NCBI GenBank assembly: GCA_012033595.1
Contig: JAAUQL010000069.1
Coordinates: forward strand, 1-32,412
Reading direction: 5' to 3'
From: Cyclobacteriaceae bacterium
Lineage (GTDB): Bacteria > Bacteroidota > Bacteroidia > Cytophagales > Cyclobacteriaceae
Length of the DNA stretch: 32,412 nt
Every line of letters starts with the position of its first letter. Position 1 is the first letter of the stretch. Below are positions 1-8,285 of the stretch, piece after piece. The position numbers and the translations under genes were made by a program. A model generated the notes under the pieces. That model was given only the letters and a program-made list of their open reading frames with translations, was not told where the DNA came from and searched no databases.

Positions 1-249
1 AAAATAGTTCAATTGGATTTGTTTGCCTTAAAAAAGGGGGGTGTTTTTCAAAATATCGAAAAATCACCTTAGAACTCAATTTTAGACCCTTTTTTGCCTA
101 AATTGGAATTTGGTCGGATGACAATAAATATAAATTAAGCTCTTATGAAAGTTTTGATTTTTTAATGGAGACCTGCTACCTAACTAAAAATGGAGCGGAA
201 ACGAAAAGCCAAACGAGTTAATAATTTCTAACCTTTTAAAACTAATACT
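1..249. other. Upstream non-coding stretch
   Basis: This is AT-rich sequence before the first gene. I see no open frame, tRNA or convincing promoter match. It presumably holds the promoter and leader of the TM2 operon and perhaps the end of a gene outside the window. Confidence 0.4.
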
Positions 250-588
250 ATGGATGCGCAAAAAGTGGATATGTTTATTATGACAAATGCTAAATTTTTA
301 GAAAGTCATCAGATAAATGCAGTCAGAGATAGGCTCATAGCCAGCGACGACACAAAATGGGGCATGATCTCAACAGTTCAATTGAAAGATCCAACTACAA
401 GTTTGATCGTGTCGATTTTGGCTGGTTCACTCGGTATCGATCGATTCATGATCGGTGATACAGGTCTTGGAATTGGCAAACTATTAACGTGTGGAGGATT
501 TGGCATATGGACAATAGTAGATTGGTTTATGATCCAGGCAGCCACCAGAGAGAAAAATATGCAAAAACTACAACGCTTTTTGTATTGA
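250..588 (+). CDS. TM2 domain-containing membrane protein
   Basis: This is a 112-aa protein. Residues about 47-95 form a TM2 domain: a first hydrophobic helix (SLIVSILAGSLGIDRFMIGD), a polar turn with the conserved G-x-D-R-F and G-D-x-G-x-G-x-x-K elements, and a second helix ending in the family signature W-x-x-x-D-W-F. The N-terminal 45 residues are soluble and polar. The family gives small two-helix membrane proteins of unclear function that are common in Bacteroidota. The stop codon overlaps the start of the next gene (TGATG, one shared base), so it is the first gene of a translationally coupled four-gene operon. ATG 250 is the first start in the frame. Confidence 0.85.
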   Translation: MDAQKVDMFIMTNAKFLESHQINAVRDRLIASDDTKWGMISTVQLKDPTTSLIVSILAGSLGIDRFMIGDTGLGIGKLLTCGGFGIWTIVDWFMIQAATREKNMQKLQRFLY

Positions 589-1004
589 TGAAACAGAGCA
601 GGAATAAGCTATACTCAGTGATGTTTATAGCTTGTTTGGCAGGTTATATTTGGATTTATTATGTATTACTGGGTAACCATAATGGTAATAAGTCGGTTGA
701 AGTTTGTCTTATAAAGCATTTTACAACTATAGCCTGCCCCTCCTGCGGTTCTACTCGAGCAGTAATTTTGATAATTCAAGGTAAATATTTAGATGCATTA
801 AAAATCAATCCCTTGGGGTATTTAGTAGCTATGATCATGATCTTTGTACCCATTTGGATAATAATAGATTTGGGTTTAGGGCGAAAAACGCTTTTCGTTT
901 TTTACCACAAAGTTGAATTGTTTTTACAGCGACCACAATATTCGATTCCCCTTATCTTATTAATACTTATTATTTGGATTTTAAACAATATAAAAGGTCT
1001 ATGA
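588..1004 (+). CDS. DUF2752 family membrane protein
   Basis: This is a 138-aa integral membrane protein. The DUF2752 hallmark C-P-S-C-G-S-T-R lies near residue 50, between a first membrane segment and the characteristic A-L-x-x-N-P-L-G-Y stretch, followed by two more hydrophobic segments. The function is unknown; the CxxCGxTR motif suggests a redox or metal-binding site, but this is inference. An in-frame ATG exists at 489, but the start at 588 is preferred because it overlaps the preceding stop (TGATG) and avoids a long overlap with the TM2 gene. DUF2752 and TM2 genes are often neighbours in Bacteroidota. The stop overlaps the next start (ATGA). Confidence 0.85.
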   Translation: MKQSRNKLYSVMFIACLAGYIWIYYVLLGNHNGNKSVEVCLIKHFTTIACPSCGSTRAVILIIQGKYLDALKINPLGYLVAMIMIFVPIWIIIDLGLGRKTLFVFYHKVELFLQRPQYSIPLILLILIIWILNNIKGL

Positions 1005-1438
1005 TCAGAATATCCCACTTTAGCTATGATCCAGGAGAGCATGAAGCCGAAAATGCCTCAAACAGCTATTTAATGTCATTAATAGCTATAATTGCAGGCT
1101 TACCTCTTCCTTTATTAAATCTTCTGGCAACGTTGGGGTTTTACCTTGGAAATCAAAAGGGGACTTATTTTGTTCGTTGGCATTGTACTCAGGCCTTACT
1201 ATCTCAACTATCTCTGCTCCTAATCAATAGTGTTGGGTTTTGGTGGACAATTGCGATCATTTTTGCGGATGAATCAATAACGGATAGGTACATAGCATAT
1301 ATCATCGTAGCCGTTCTGTACAATATATTTGAATTTATTGCTACAATTTACACGGCAATACAAACGAGGAAGGGTATCCATGTAGAGTGGTTCTTTTATG
1401 GCCGCTTAAGCAGTTTAATTTGCAAATCAGATTTATGA
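1001..1438 (+). CDS. DUF4870/Tic20-like small membrane protein
   Basis: This is a 145-aa protein with about three hydrophobic segments. The middle part, with a short helix, G-x-Y-F-V-R-W-H-C-T-Q-A-L and later a helix followed by Y-x-A-I-Q-T-R-K-G, resembles the DUF4870/Tic20-like group, in which a x-x-H-x-x-Q-A motif sits between two helices. The assignment rests on this pattern only. The start at 1001 is chosen over the in-frame ATG at 974 because it forms an ATGA overlap with the DUF2752 stop. Its own stop overlaps the next start in the same manner, which supports coupled translation and a shared role with the peptidase downstream. Confidence 0.6.
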   Translation: MIRISHFSYDPGEHEAENASNSYLMSLIAIIAGLPLPLLNLLATLGFYLGNQKGTYFVRWHCTQALLSQLSLLLINSVGFWWTIAIIFADESITDRYIAYIIVAVLYNIFEFIATIYTAIQTRKGIHVEWFFYGRLSSLICKSDL

Positions 1439-2229
1439 AAAAGACTTTACTGCAAGGTATAACCATCATCGTGATGTTTTTTTCACTATGGTTTATTTTT
1501 GCTCAAATCGAATGGACAAAAGTGCTGGATACACAAAAAAGTACGGATAAGATGGAAGAGCATCTGGGCGAATTATTGTGGCGTTTTTTCCAAGAATCAG
1601 AAAGGGAAATCAATAATCCATTTATTGTCAGTTCATTAGACAGCCTTAAAGAAAAAGTTTGTTTTGAAAACAAAATAATCCACCCTTCAATAAAAATTCA
1701 TATAGTTGAAAATGAGGCTATTAATGCTTTTGCATTACCTGATGGTCATATAGTAATCTATTGGGGGATAATTTTAAATTCGATGGTTCAGGAAGAGTTA
1801 AGTGGTATTATTAGTCACGAAATCGCGCATACTCAGCTCAATCACGTCATGAAGAAGTTGATAAAAGAAATTGGGTTCTCAACCTTGGTATCATTAACCA
1901 CTTCAAATAATGGTTCAGATGTTATCAAAGAAACAGCAAAAATACTTTCTTCTTCTGCATTTGATAGGAGCATGGAAAAGGAAGCTGATATCAAAGCGGT
2001 TGAATATCTTGTTGCTGCCAGGATTGCCCCCAAACCTTATGCTGATTTTCTTTACAGAATTTCTTTAAATGACAATGAACATCTAAAATATATTAATTGG
2101 ATGAGCACTCATCCCGAGTATACAGAAAGGTCGGAATATATTTTAGATAAAATTGGGCGCAACAAATACATCAATGAACCAGTATTGCATGCTGAAACAT
2201 GGAATAAATTGCAAGCAGCCCTCCTATAG
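1435..2229 (+). CDS. M48-family zinc metallopeptidase, membrane-anchored
   Basis: This is a 264-aa protein with an N-terminal hydrophobic segment (residues about 5-22) that acts as signal or anchor. The catalytic HExxH is H128-E-I-A-H132 (HEIAHTQLNH), and the third zinc ligand is probably E183 in the M-E-K-E-A-D element typical of M48 (Ste24/HtpX/BepA-like) peptidases. A conserved N-A-F-A-L-P-D-G-H substrate-cleft motif precedes the HExxH. The peptidase domain probably lies outside the cytoplasmic membrane, as in BepA/LoiP-like quality-control proteases, though no sorting signal proves this. The start at 1435 (ATGA overlap with the previous stop) is preferred to an in-frame ATG at 1387. It is the last gene of the operon and converges on the PKD gene 82 bases later. 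Confidence 0.9.
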   Translation: MKKTLLQGITIIVMFFSLWFIFAQIEWTKVLDTQKSTDKMEEHLGELLWRFFQESEREINNPFIVSSLDSLKEKVCFENKIIHPSIKIHIVENEAINAFALPDGHIVIYWGIILNSMVQEELSGIISHEIAHTQLNHVMKKLIKEIGFSTLVSLTTSNNGSDVIKETAKILSSSAFDRSMEKEADIKAVEYLVAARIAPKPYADFLYRISLNDNEHLKYINWMSTHPEYTERSEYILDKIGRNKYINEPVLHAETWNKLQAALL

Positions 2230-2311
2230 ACAATTGCCGGGAAATCAAGCATTTTCCAGCAACACCCTACCTTACTACTTGCCAAATTCTATTTCGATGC
2301 CACTACCGAGA

Positions 2312-5300
2312 TTAATCTTTGGAAAGATCAATGCGATATGAATTCTGTTGTGGTTCTACTGCATCTATAGTTTCCCATAGATCGAATTCATTTTTTTTCT
2401 GAATAAGGTATTCTCCAACACCTTCGCTCCAGCCTTCATAGGGGGTCCAGAATATGGTGTTATCATAAAAATCAGTTGTCTTTTGTAAAAGGATGCTTGT
2501 TCCTTCATTACTGATGATCCCCTTCACATTGCAGGTGTTGATCACCATTATTTTGTAGTGATAAAATGAGTCATCAGTTAGTACCTCCGAGTCAAGATAG
2601 CTGGTGATTCCGGCTGGTACGCTGTTAATGTACTCAAAGCGGTTGTCCTGATCTATGGATCTGAATACTTCATATCCGACCACTTTTTTAGGGCCTATTT
2701 CCGGCTCTTTCCATTCTGTATGCACCTGGTTGTGATCAATAACGGTAGTTCTGATGACCTCGACACGTTGATCTTCAAATATATTGTACAGAGGTTGGAT
2801 CGAAGAGGTGTTGCTATGTGAAACATACCGATTGCCATCCAAATTGTTGGCTGTCAATTTGTAGGTGTAGTTTACCGGACACAATTCTTCTCTGTCCATA
2901 AAAGAACTCGATTTTTTATTAATAACACCAATCTCAGTCCAGTCTTCATACTCGCTCTTTCTCCAAACTGTGTAGTCGTCAAAATCATGACCCTGATATG
3001 CCGACCAATCTATCTGAATGTTTCTATCCGCCGTTTTCGCCTCTGCAAATATAGATTTGTAGGTTTTGATTTCATTTAGCGGACTGGGATTGTTGCAAAA
3101 AACATGCGATTGGATTTTATAGCTATAGGCAGATGCCTGGGGAAATACATTTAAATCGACAAAGCGAGCATCAGACGGATTTAAGATTGAATCGATCAGT
3201 TGAAACTCATTTTCTTCAGCACCTTTTCTGTAAATCAAATGATGCTTCAAATTATTCCTAAGGTAAGGTTGCAAGTGTATTTCGATAGCCTGGTCGTCGC
3301 GCACCGATAGGCTCATTATCTCTGGTTCTTTGAGATTGGTGGTGTCTCTTATTTTTATGGGCGTCAGCGCTGAATAGGTATCACTACACCATCCATCATT
3401 GGTGGTGGTTAGTGAGATAATATAGTCGCCAGGTTCGTTAAAAATGAGTTTTGGATTTTCCTCCAGACTGCTTTTCATTTTGTCCGATTCCCATGTGAAT
3501 TTGGCATGCTGAAGATTTGCAGATTCGTTTCGCACATCAACGACCGCAGGTAAGCAATGGTTAACTTGATCAATAGAAAAACGCGCTTCGGGGGTTTTAA
3601 CTACCTTCAAGGAATCAAATAGCACCAATTCTTTGCACCCGTATTTATCCGTAGCCAGTAAGGCTATGCTATAGATGCCGGCCTCGCTAAACGTATGATG
3701 TGCATTTTTCTTTTCTGAAGCTTCTCCATCGCCAAATATCCACTGCCAACCGACCGCTGAAACAGATTTGTCATACATTTTTATTTCGGCAGGATGGCAT
3801 ACAGTAGAATCGGAAAGCACAAAGTCAGCTTCAGGCCCCAGCGTCTTCACCAGATCTTTGTACATCATGGTATCCTGACATCCAAGCTTGTTTTGCGATA
3901 TAAGTTGCACATCGAAAACGCCAACTTTTGTGTAAATATGCGAAGGGTGCTCTGCACTGGAAAATGAACCATCACCAAATATCCACTTATAATTATCGGC
4001 ACCCGTGGTTTGGTTAGTAAACGTGGCAGACAAAGGTGAGCAGAGCGATGAAGGAAATGAGACTGAAAAGTCAGTTTCGATGTTGCCAATGCGCATTAGG
4101 TCAACCATGGAAGTGGTATCGGTACAGCCTGTTGGCGAAGTGGTGACTAAACTGACGGTATATGTTCCTACTTCCGTAAATAAAGTGGCCGGGTTGGTTT
4201 CGGCAGAAGTAAGGCCATTTCCAAAATCCCAAAAGCTGTTTTGACTGCCGGGGGTGTTGTTTTTGAACACCGCTTCAAATGGAATACAGCCATGATCTTT
4301 GCTCACCTGGAATTTGGTTTCGTAATACTGGAGCGAATCTATATTTATCTTTGAAGAGCACCCAAATTGGTCTTTCACCTGAAGGGTAATTCCCTTCGCG
4401 GGCTTGCGGTGAAAGGTATGTTGAAGAGATCTTTCCTTTGATGTAGTGCCATCGCCTAGATCCCAACTCCATTCTGAGGCATTGATACTGGCGTCACTTA
4501 GCTCAACTTTAAAGGGGAAACATATATCTTCCTGATCAATCGTGTACGTGGCGACAAGGCTGTGTACCTGAATGGCATTTGTCATCACAAATGTTTCTGA
4601 ACAAGAACCATTGTATGCATTTAGTGTGATGCTAAAGGTACCGGAACCATATTTAATTACCGGATTTTTGTCTGTAGAGGTCTGTCCGTTGCCAAAATCC
4701 CAAAGATAGTGTGTAGCACCCTCTGTTAAATTATTAAACTTTACCTCCAGTTCATTGCATCCTGTGGCAGGTCCTGCTATTTCGAAAAGCGCCTTGATTG
4801 TTTTTACGCCGACTTCCGATACCTTGCCGAAAGACTTTTTGCAATTGTTCTTATCTACAACTTCCAGGCTGAGAGGGTAGATTCCTGCTTTGTCCATCAG
4901 ATAGCTGGGATATTTGCTGTTTAATTTTTCCCCGTCTCCAAATCGCCAAAAATATGATTCGAAACCCTCTATATTATGAGATACCTTTATGGAATCATTG
5001 GAGCAATGATCATGTGCAAGATTTAAATTGACGAATGGATTGCCAATGGCAATATTGTGAATAGAACTCGATACGCAGCCTTTAGTGTCAGTTGTTTTTA
5101 GCATGACCTGGTAAATCCCCGGGGTCTTATAGGTTTTGACTGGTTGTATGTTGTCAGAAAAATCACCATCACCAAAATTCCACTCCCAGGATATGGCATC
5201 CTCTGTCTGATCGAGAAATTCTACTGTGGTGCCATCGCAATATTCCTTTTGGGCATATTGAAAATCCGTCTTTTTATTGGCTATTCTAATTATCAAATAA

Positions 5301-7618
5301 TCAGAAATGGTATCCTTGCCTCCACTGGAATTGCTTACATAAATAGCTATGCTATAGGTGCCCGGAGACCAGTAAGTGTGGGTGGGATTTGGCTCTGTGG
5401 AAGTGTTTCCATCCTTAAAATCCCAAATTACATCTGAGGCTATGGTGTTTGGTTTCATTAAGGATATGGCAAAGGGAATAGAACAGGCTTCGATTTCTGG
5501 TGTGTATCTTTCCGGTATAGGTTCTTTTCCTGCTGCGTTCCCTCCTTCACCCTCCAATTCAAGCGAATCTATTGCCTGACAATCAGTCATATCCTGCTCT
5601 ATTAATATTTTCTTCGTACTTACGGCTGAGCATCCATAAGCATCCGTATTGGAGACTTGTACCTGATAGTATCCCTCCGATACATATTGGTGATCAACCT
5701 GACTGCCGTTACCAATCTGGCCGTCCCCAAAATCCCATATGTACATGTTTGTTCCTGGTGATTCAATGCTAAAATCAACGTTGATTTCTTCCTGACAGTT
5801 GGTGGTTGAAAAATCGAATACTGGAGGAATTTCTCCATTCACATTTATTGTATTATAGTTTTCGATTACGGTACTGCATCCGTATCTGTTTAAGGTCTTC
5901 AATTTTACCGTGTATATGCCGGGAATGGTATATCTGTGAACGGGGTTTTTCTCGTTTGAAATGTGGCCATCGCCAAAATCCCATTCCCAACTTTGCTGGC
6001 CAACATCTCCTGAAAAGCGGATTTCGCTAAAAAGGCACACATATATTGGATCGGGACTGCTATATTCGATTTCAGGATCGTAAACCTGTATTTTATTGTC
6101 AATTTCAATACGTTCGGTGCAACCAAACTCATTGGTTAAACTGACACTTGGATAAAATACCCCTGGTGATGGATAGCTTATTTGAGGTGATATTTCTTCT
6201 GACATTGCGCCATTCCCAAAATCCCATGCTAAATTGCTTACTTTATTAGATGATAAATGAAAGGATGTTTCGAGTGGAGCACAACCTGAAGTTTCGGACG
6301 TAGTGATATGAATATTTGATTTATGTACTAATATTTTGTTATCGAGCGATTGGGCAATGAGGCAACCACTTGTATGCCTCGTATTTACCCTTATTGGTAT
6401 AGTATCGGCCTCCTCAAAGGTATATTCGAAGCTTTTTTTATGGATAATCGAGTCTCCAATTGCCCATTGAAAATCGGTCGCTTCGGGGGTGTGGTTTGCA
6501 AAGCTTACCTTCAGTGGGGCGCAACCTTCCAACACGGAAATCGCGATGTCCGGTTTGGCCGAATTAACCACCTGAATCGATGTGGCATGTTGCAGAATTT
6601 GTTGACATCCAAATTGATCTTTGTGTACCAAACTCAAATTATATTCTCCCGGCGTCTCAAATACATGGCTGAAATGGTGTTTGCCTGATACTGGGGCAGA
6701 GTCGATATACCATGTTACTGCATCTTTTTTTCCTGCCTTCAGATTAAACTCAACGGATTGACCATTACATACCAGGGTGTCTGACAAGGTATAGTCAATC
6801 TTTTGAAGCTTATGATAGGAAAGTAAATTTTGCTTTGCTACACTGGCTTTGCACCCATTGATATCGATAGCATTGAGACGTACGGTATATTTTCCTTCAT
6901 TGCGATACAGGTGCATTGGTTCTTTATCAAGTGAACTTGACCCATCGCCAAAATCCCAATGGAATTGAGAAAATGAACCTATTGGTGAAAAATTGACTAT
7001 CGGATCATTTTCACATATCGTGAGTTTGTCAACTTTAAAATCCAACACATATTTTGCATTAACCTTAATGAGCTTATCCCGGGCTTTGATGTTTGAACAT
7101 CCGGCGGCGCTAAATGCTACCAAAGTAATGATGAACTCACCGGCATCTTGATAGACGTGACTTGGCGACGCTTCAGATGAATTGATTCCATCTCCAAAGT
7201 CCCAAGAGTAAGAAATAGCACCCTGGCTATGGTTGATCAACGCAAATGTATCGCCAAGACACATTTGATCTGTTGATGGGGAAAAATCAATGAAAGGAAT
7301 ATCACCGACATTTATTATTCCTTTTTTTTCTATGGTTATGACAGACTTATCTACTAAAGTGGCAGTTAATTTCACATCGTATTCGCCGGGCTGCTCAAAC
7401 AATATGGTGGGCTTGGGAATCTTGGAGTGCGCTCCGTTGCTAAATTCCCAGTAATAAGAAGCTACCCCTTCCTGATCGGTAAAAAATACAGAGGAAAGGG
7501 GGGCGCATCCATCAGATACCGATGACGTAATGGTAGGTGCGTGCTGAGCCAGGCTAAATTGAAAACTGAGTACTAAGACAAAAACCGCAGTGATTGAGTT
7601 CCGTAACAATATTTTCAT
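2312..7618 (-). CDS. Giant PKD-repeat/FN3 secreted protein lacking a T9SS sorting domain
   Basis: This is a 1768-aa protein with a signal peptide (residues 1-24, cleavage after S-L-A-Q). I count about 17 PKD-like repeats of 75-95 residues up to about residue 1400, most with a W-D-F-G-D-G-type core, a P-G-x-Y strand and a G-C end; repeats 4, 5 and 17 are degenerate. A short acidic/glycine linker lies near residue 695. The last 350 residues are FN3-like domains (for example Y-x-V-W-R-K and Y-E-V-F-R-S strands). The protein stops in the middle of the last FN3 domain, and no type A or type B T9SS C-terminal domain follows in any frame. Such proteins are normally exported by the T9SS and act in adhesion or gliding. 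ATG 7618 follows the upstream gene by 16 bases, so the two are probably co-transcribed. Confidence 0.9.
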   Translation of the reverse strand: MKILLRNSITAVFVLVLSFQFSLAQHAPTITSSVSDGCAPLSSVFFTDQEGVASYYWEFSNGAHSKIPKPTILFEQPGEYDVKLTATLVDKSVITIEKKGIINVGDIPFIDFSPSTDQMCLGDTFALINHSQGAISYSWDFGDGINSSEASPSHVYQDAGEFIITLVAFSAAGCSNIKARDKLIKVNAKYVLDFKVDKLTICENDPIVNFSPIGSFSQFHWDFGDGSSSLDKEPMHLYRNEGKYTVRLNAIDINGCKASVAKQNLLSYHKLQKIDYTLSDTLVCNGQSVEFNLKAGKKDAVTWYIDSAPVSGKHHFSHVFETPGEYNLSLVHKDQFGCQQILQHATSIQVVNSAKPDIAISVLEGCAPLKVSFANHTPEATDFQWAIGDSIIHKKSFEYTFEEADTIPIRVNTRHTSGCLIAQSLDNKILVHKSNIHITTSETSGCAPLETSFHLSSNKVSNLAWDFGNGAMSEEISPQISYPSPGVFYPSVSLTNEFGCTERIEIDNKIQVYDPEIEYSSPDPIYVCLFSEIRFSGDVGQQSWEWDFGDGHISNEKNPVHRYTIPGIYTVKLKTLNRYGCSTVIENYNTINVNGEIPPVFDFSTTNCQEEINVDFSIESPGTNMYIWDFGDGQIGNGSQVDHQYVSEGYYQVQVSNTDAYGCSAVSTKKILIEQDMTDCQAIDSLELEGEGGNAAGKEPIPERYTPEIEACSIPFAISLMKPNTIASDVIWDFKDGNTSTEPNPTHTYWSPGTYSIAIYVSNSSGGKDTISDYLIIRIANKKTDFQYAQKEYCDGTTVEFLDQTEDAISWEWNFGDGDFSDNIQPVKTYKTPGIYQVMLKTTDTKGCVSSSIHNIAIGNPFVNLNLAHDHCSNDSIKVSHNIEGFESYFWRFGDGEKLNSKYPSYLMDKAGIYPLSLEVVDKNNCKKSFGKVSEVGVKTIKALFEIAGPATGCNELEVKFNNLTEGATHYLWDFGNGQTSTDKNPVIKYGSGTFSITLNAYNGSCSETFVMTNAIQVHSLVATYTIDQEDICFPFKVELSDASINASEWSWDLGDGTTSKERSLQHTFHRKPAKGITLQVKDQFGCSSKINIDSLQYYETKFQVSKDHGCIPFEAVFKNNTPGSQNSFWDFGNGLTSAETNPATLFTEVGTYTVSLVTTSPTGCTDTTSMVDLMRIGNIETDFSVSFPSSLCSPLSATFTNQTTGADNYKWIFGDGSFSSAEHPSHIYTKVGVFDVQLISQNKLGCQDTMMYKDLVKTLGPEADFVLSDSTVCHPAEIKMYDKSVSAVGWQWIFGDGEASEKKNAHHTFSEAGIYSIALLATDKYGCKELVLFDSLKVVKTPEARFSIDQVNHCLPAVVDVRNESANLQHAKFTWESDKMKSSLEENPKLIFNEPGDYIISLTTTNDGWCSDTYSALTPIKIRDTTNLKEPEIMSLSVRDDQAIEIHLQPYLRNNLKHHLIYRKGAEENEFQLIDSILNPSDARFVDLNVFPQASAYSYKIQSHVFCNNPSPLNEIKTYKSIFAEAKTADRNIQIDWSAYQGHDFDDYTVWRKSEYEDWTEIGVINKKSSSFMDREELCPVNYTYKLTANNLDGNRYVSHSNTSSIQPLYNIFEDQRVEVIRTTVIDHNQVHTEWKEPEIGPKKVVGYEVFRSIDQDNRFEYINSVPAGITSYLDSEVLTDDSFYHYKIMVINTCNVKGIISNEGTSILLQKTTDFYDNTIFWTPYEGWSEGVGEYLIQKKNEFDLWETIDAVEPQQNSYRIDLSKD

Positions 7619-7634
7619 CTTTCTATATTTGCAA

Positions 7635-8066
7635 TTAATTCACGATCAACACGCTTCCGGATTTGAATACTTCACCGCATTCTTTTCCATAAGCCAATAA
7701 TTGGTAACTATATTCTCCAGCCGGTACCTTTTTACCATTGATACGACCATCCCATTTTTTGTCGATAGACGAGGAATGAAAAACTTCTTGACCCCATCGG
7801 TTGTAGATGATCAGGTTGTATTTTTCTATGCCTTCGCCTACAGCGCCAAAGCTGTCGTTGAGGCCGTCGTCGTTGGGCGAAAATGCACTCGGCACATATA
7901 TCGACATGGGTAAGTATAGCCTGATGACGTTGGAGGTACTGGTAACATTGGTTGGTGCGTTGCTCACAGCCACCACCCGATAAGAAACAGGCGTATTTTG
8001 CATTTCCTGCCCGTACATCGATGCAGAAGTTGCTATTAGGATTAAAAGTATGGCTAACGGTTTCAT
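7635..8066 (-). CDS. Small secreted protein with type B T9SS sorting domain (gliding motility-associated C-terminal domain)
   Basis: This is a 143-aa protein with a signal peptide (residues 1-19, M-K-P-L-A-I-L to M-Y-G-Q). It has a short stretch resembling the last strands of an FN3 domain (SYRVVAVSNA to SNVIRL), then a complete type B sorting domain (gliding motility-associated C-terminal family). The signature residues are visible: V-P-S-A-F-S-P-N-D-D-G-L-N-D, the I-I-Y-N-R-W-G-Q-E-V-F strand, W-D-G-x-x-x-G-K-x-V-P-A-G-x-Y and a final G-S-V-L-I-V. In the family this domain directs passage through the T9SS and surface retention, and PorP/SprF-like proteins are encoded beside it, as here. It is unusual that almost the whole protein is the sorting domain, while the giant neighbour has none. 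Confidence 0.9.
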   Translation of the reverse strand: MKPLAILLILIATSASMYGQEMQNTPVSYRVVAVSNAPTNVTSTSNVIRLYLPMSIYVPSAFSPNDDGLNDSFGAVGEGIEKYNLIIYNRWGQEVFHSSSIDKKWDGRINGKKVPAGEYSYQLLAYGKECGEVFKSGSVLIVN

Positions 8067-8082
8067 AATATGGTTCCATATT
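8067..8082. repeat. Short inverted repeat at the start of the sorting-domain gene
   Basis: AATATGG and CCATATT, seven bases each, are separated by two bases and sit directly upstream of ATG 8066. The centre is too tight for a stable RNA hairpin, so a protein-binding site is more likely than a terminator. This is a sequence observation only. Confidence 0.3.
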
Positions 8083-8194
8083 TTACCTAAATGTACGTGA
8101 GTTTACTGCCGAATAATTGAGCGAATTCCGTAAATGAGTTTATAGGTTGATCGCCTATTTTTTATACAGAATTACCGAATGCATCTATGGTTTT

Positions 8195-8280
8195 TGCGTA
8201 ATGGAAGCAGAATGACCCCGGGCAAGTGCCAGCACAAAGGGCACCAGCAAGCGTAGCCCCCTGCCAATGCGGAATGCAAA
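8195..8280. other. GC-rich, hairpin-prone intergenic segment
   Basis: This stretch between PorP and the sorting-domain gene is clearly richer in G and C than its AT-rich flanks. On the minus strand it contains GTGCC and GGCAC arms nine bases apart. It may be an attenuator or terminator after the PorP gene, or a remnant of a dispersed repeat. I found no second copy in the window. Confidence 0.3.
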
Positions 8281-8285
8281 AAAAT

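Noticed and set aside
489-587. Longer N-terminus for the DUF2752 protein
   Set aside because: It would overlap the TM2 gene by 100 bases and add a polar stretch; the coupled start at 588 is far more likely.
6350-6688. Open frame of 112 codons on the plus strand
   Set aside because: It is antisense to the PKD gene, with no recognisable content; the PKD frame fully explains this sequence.
2320-7600. Regular repeats that could suggest a tandem DNA repeat array
   Set aside because: The repeats are at protein level (PKD domains of 75-95 residues) with divergent DNA, so they are not a satellite or CRISPR array.
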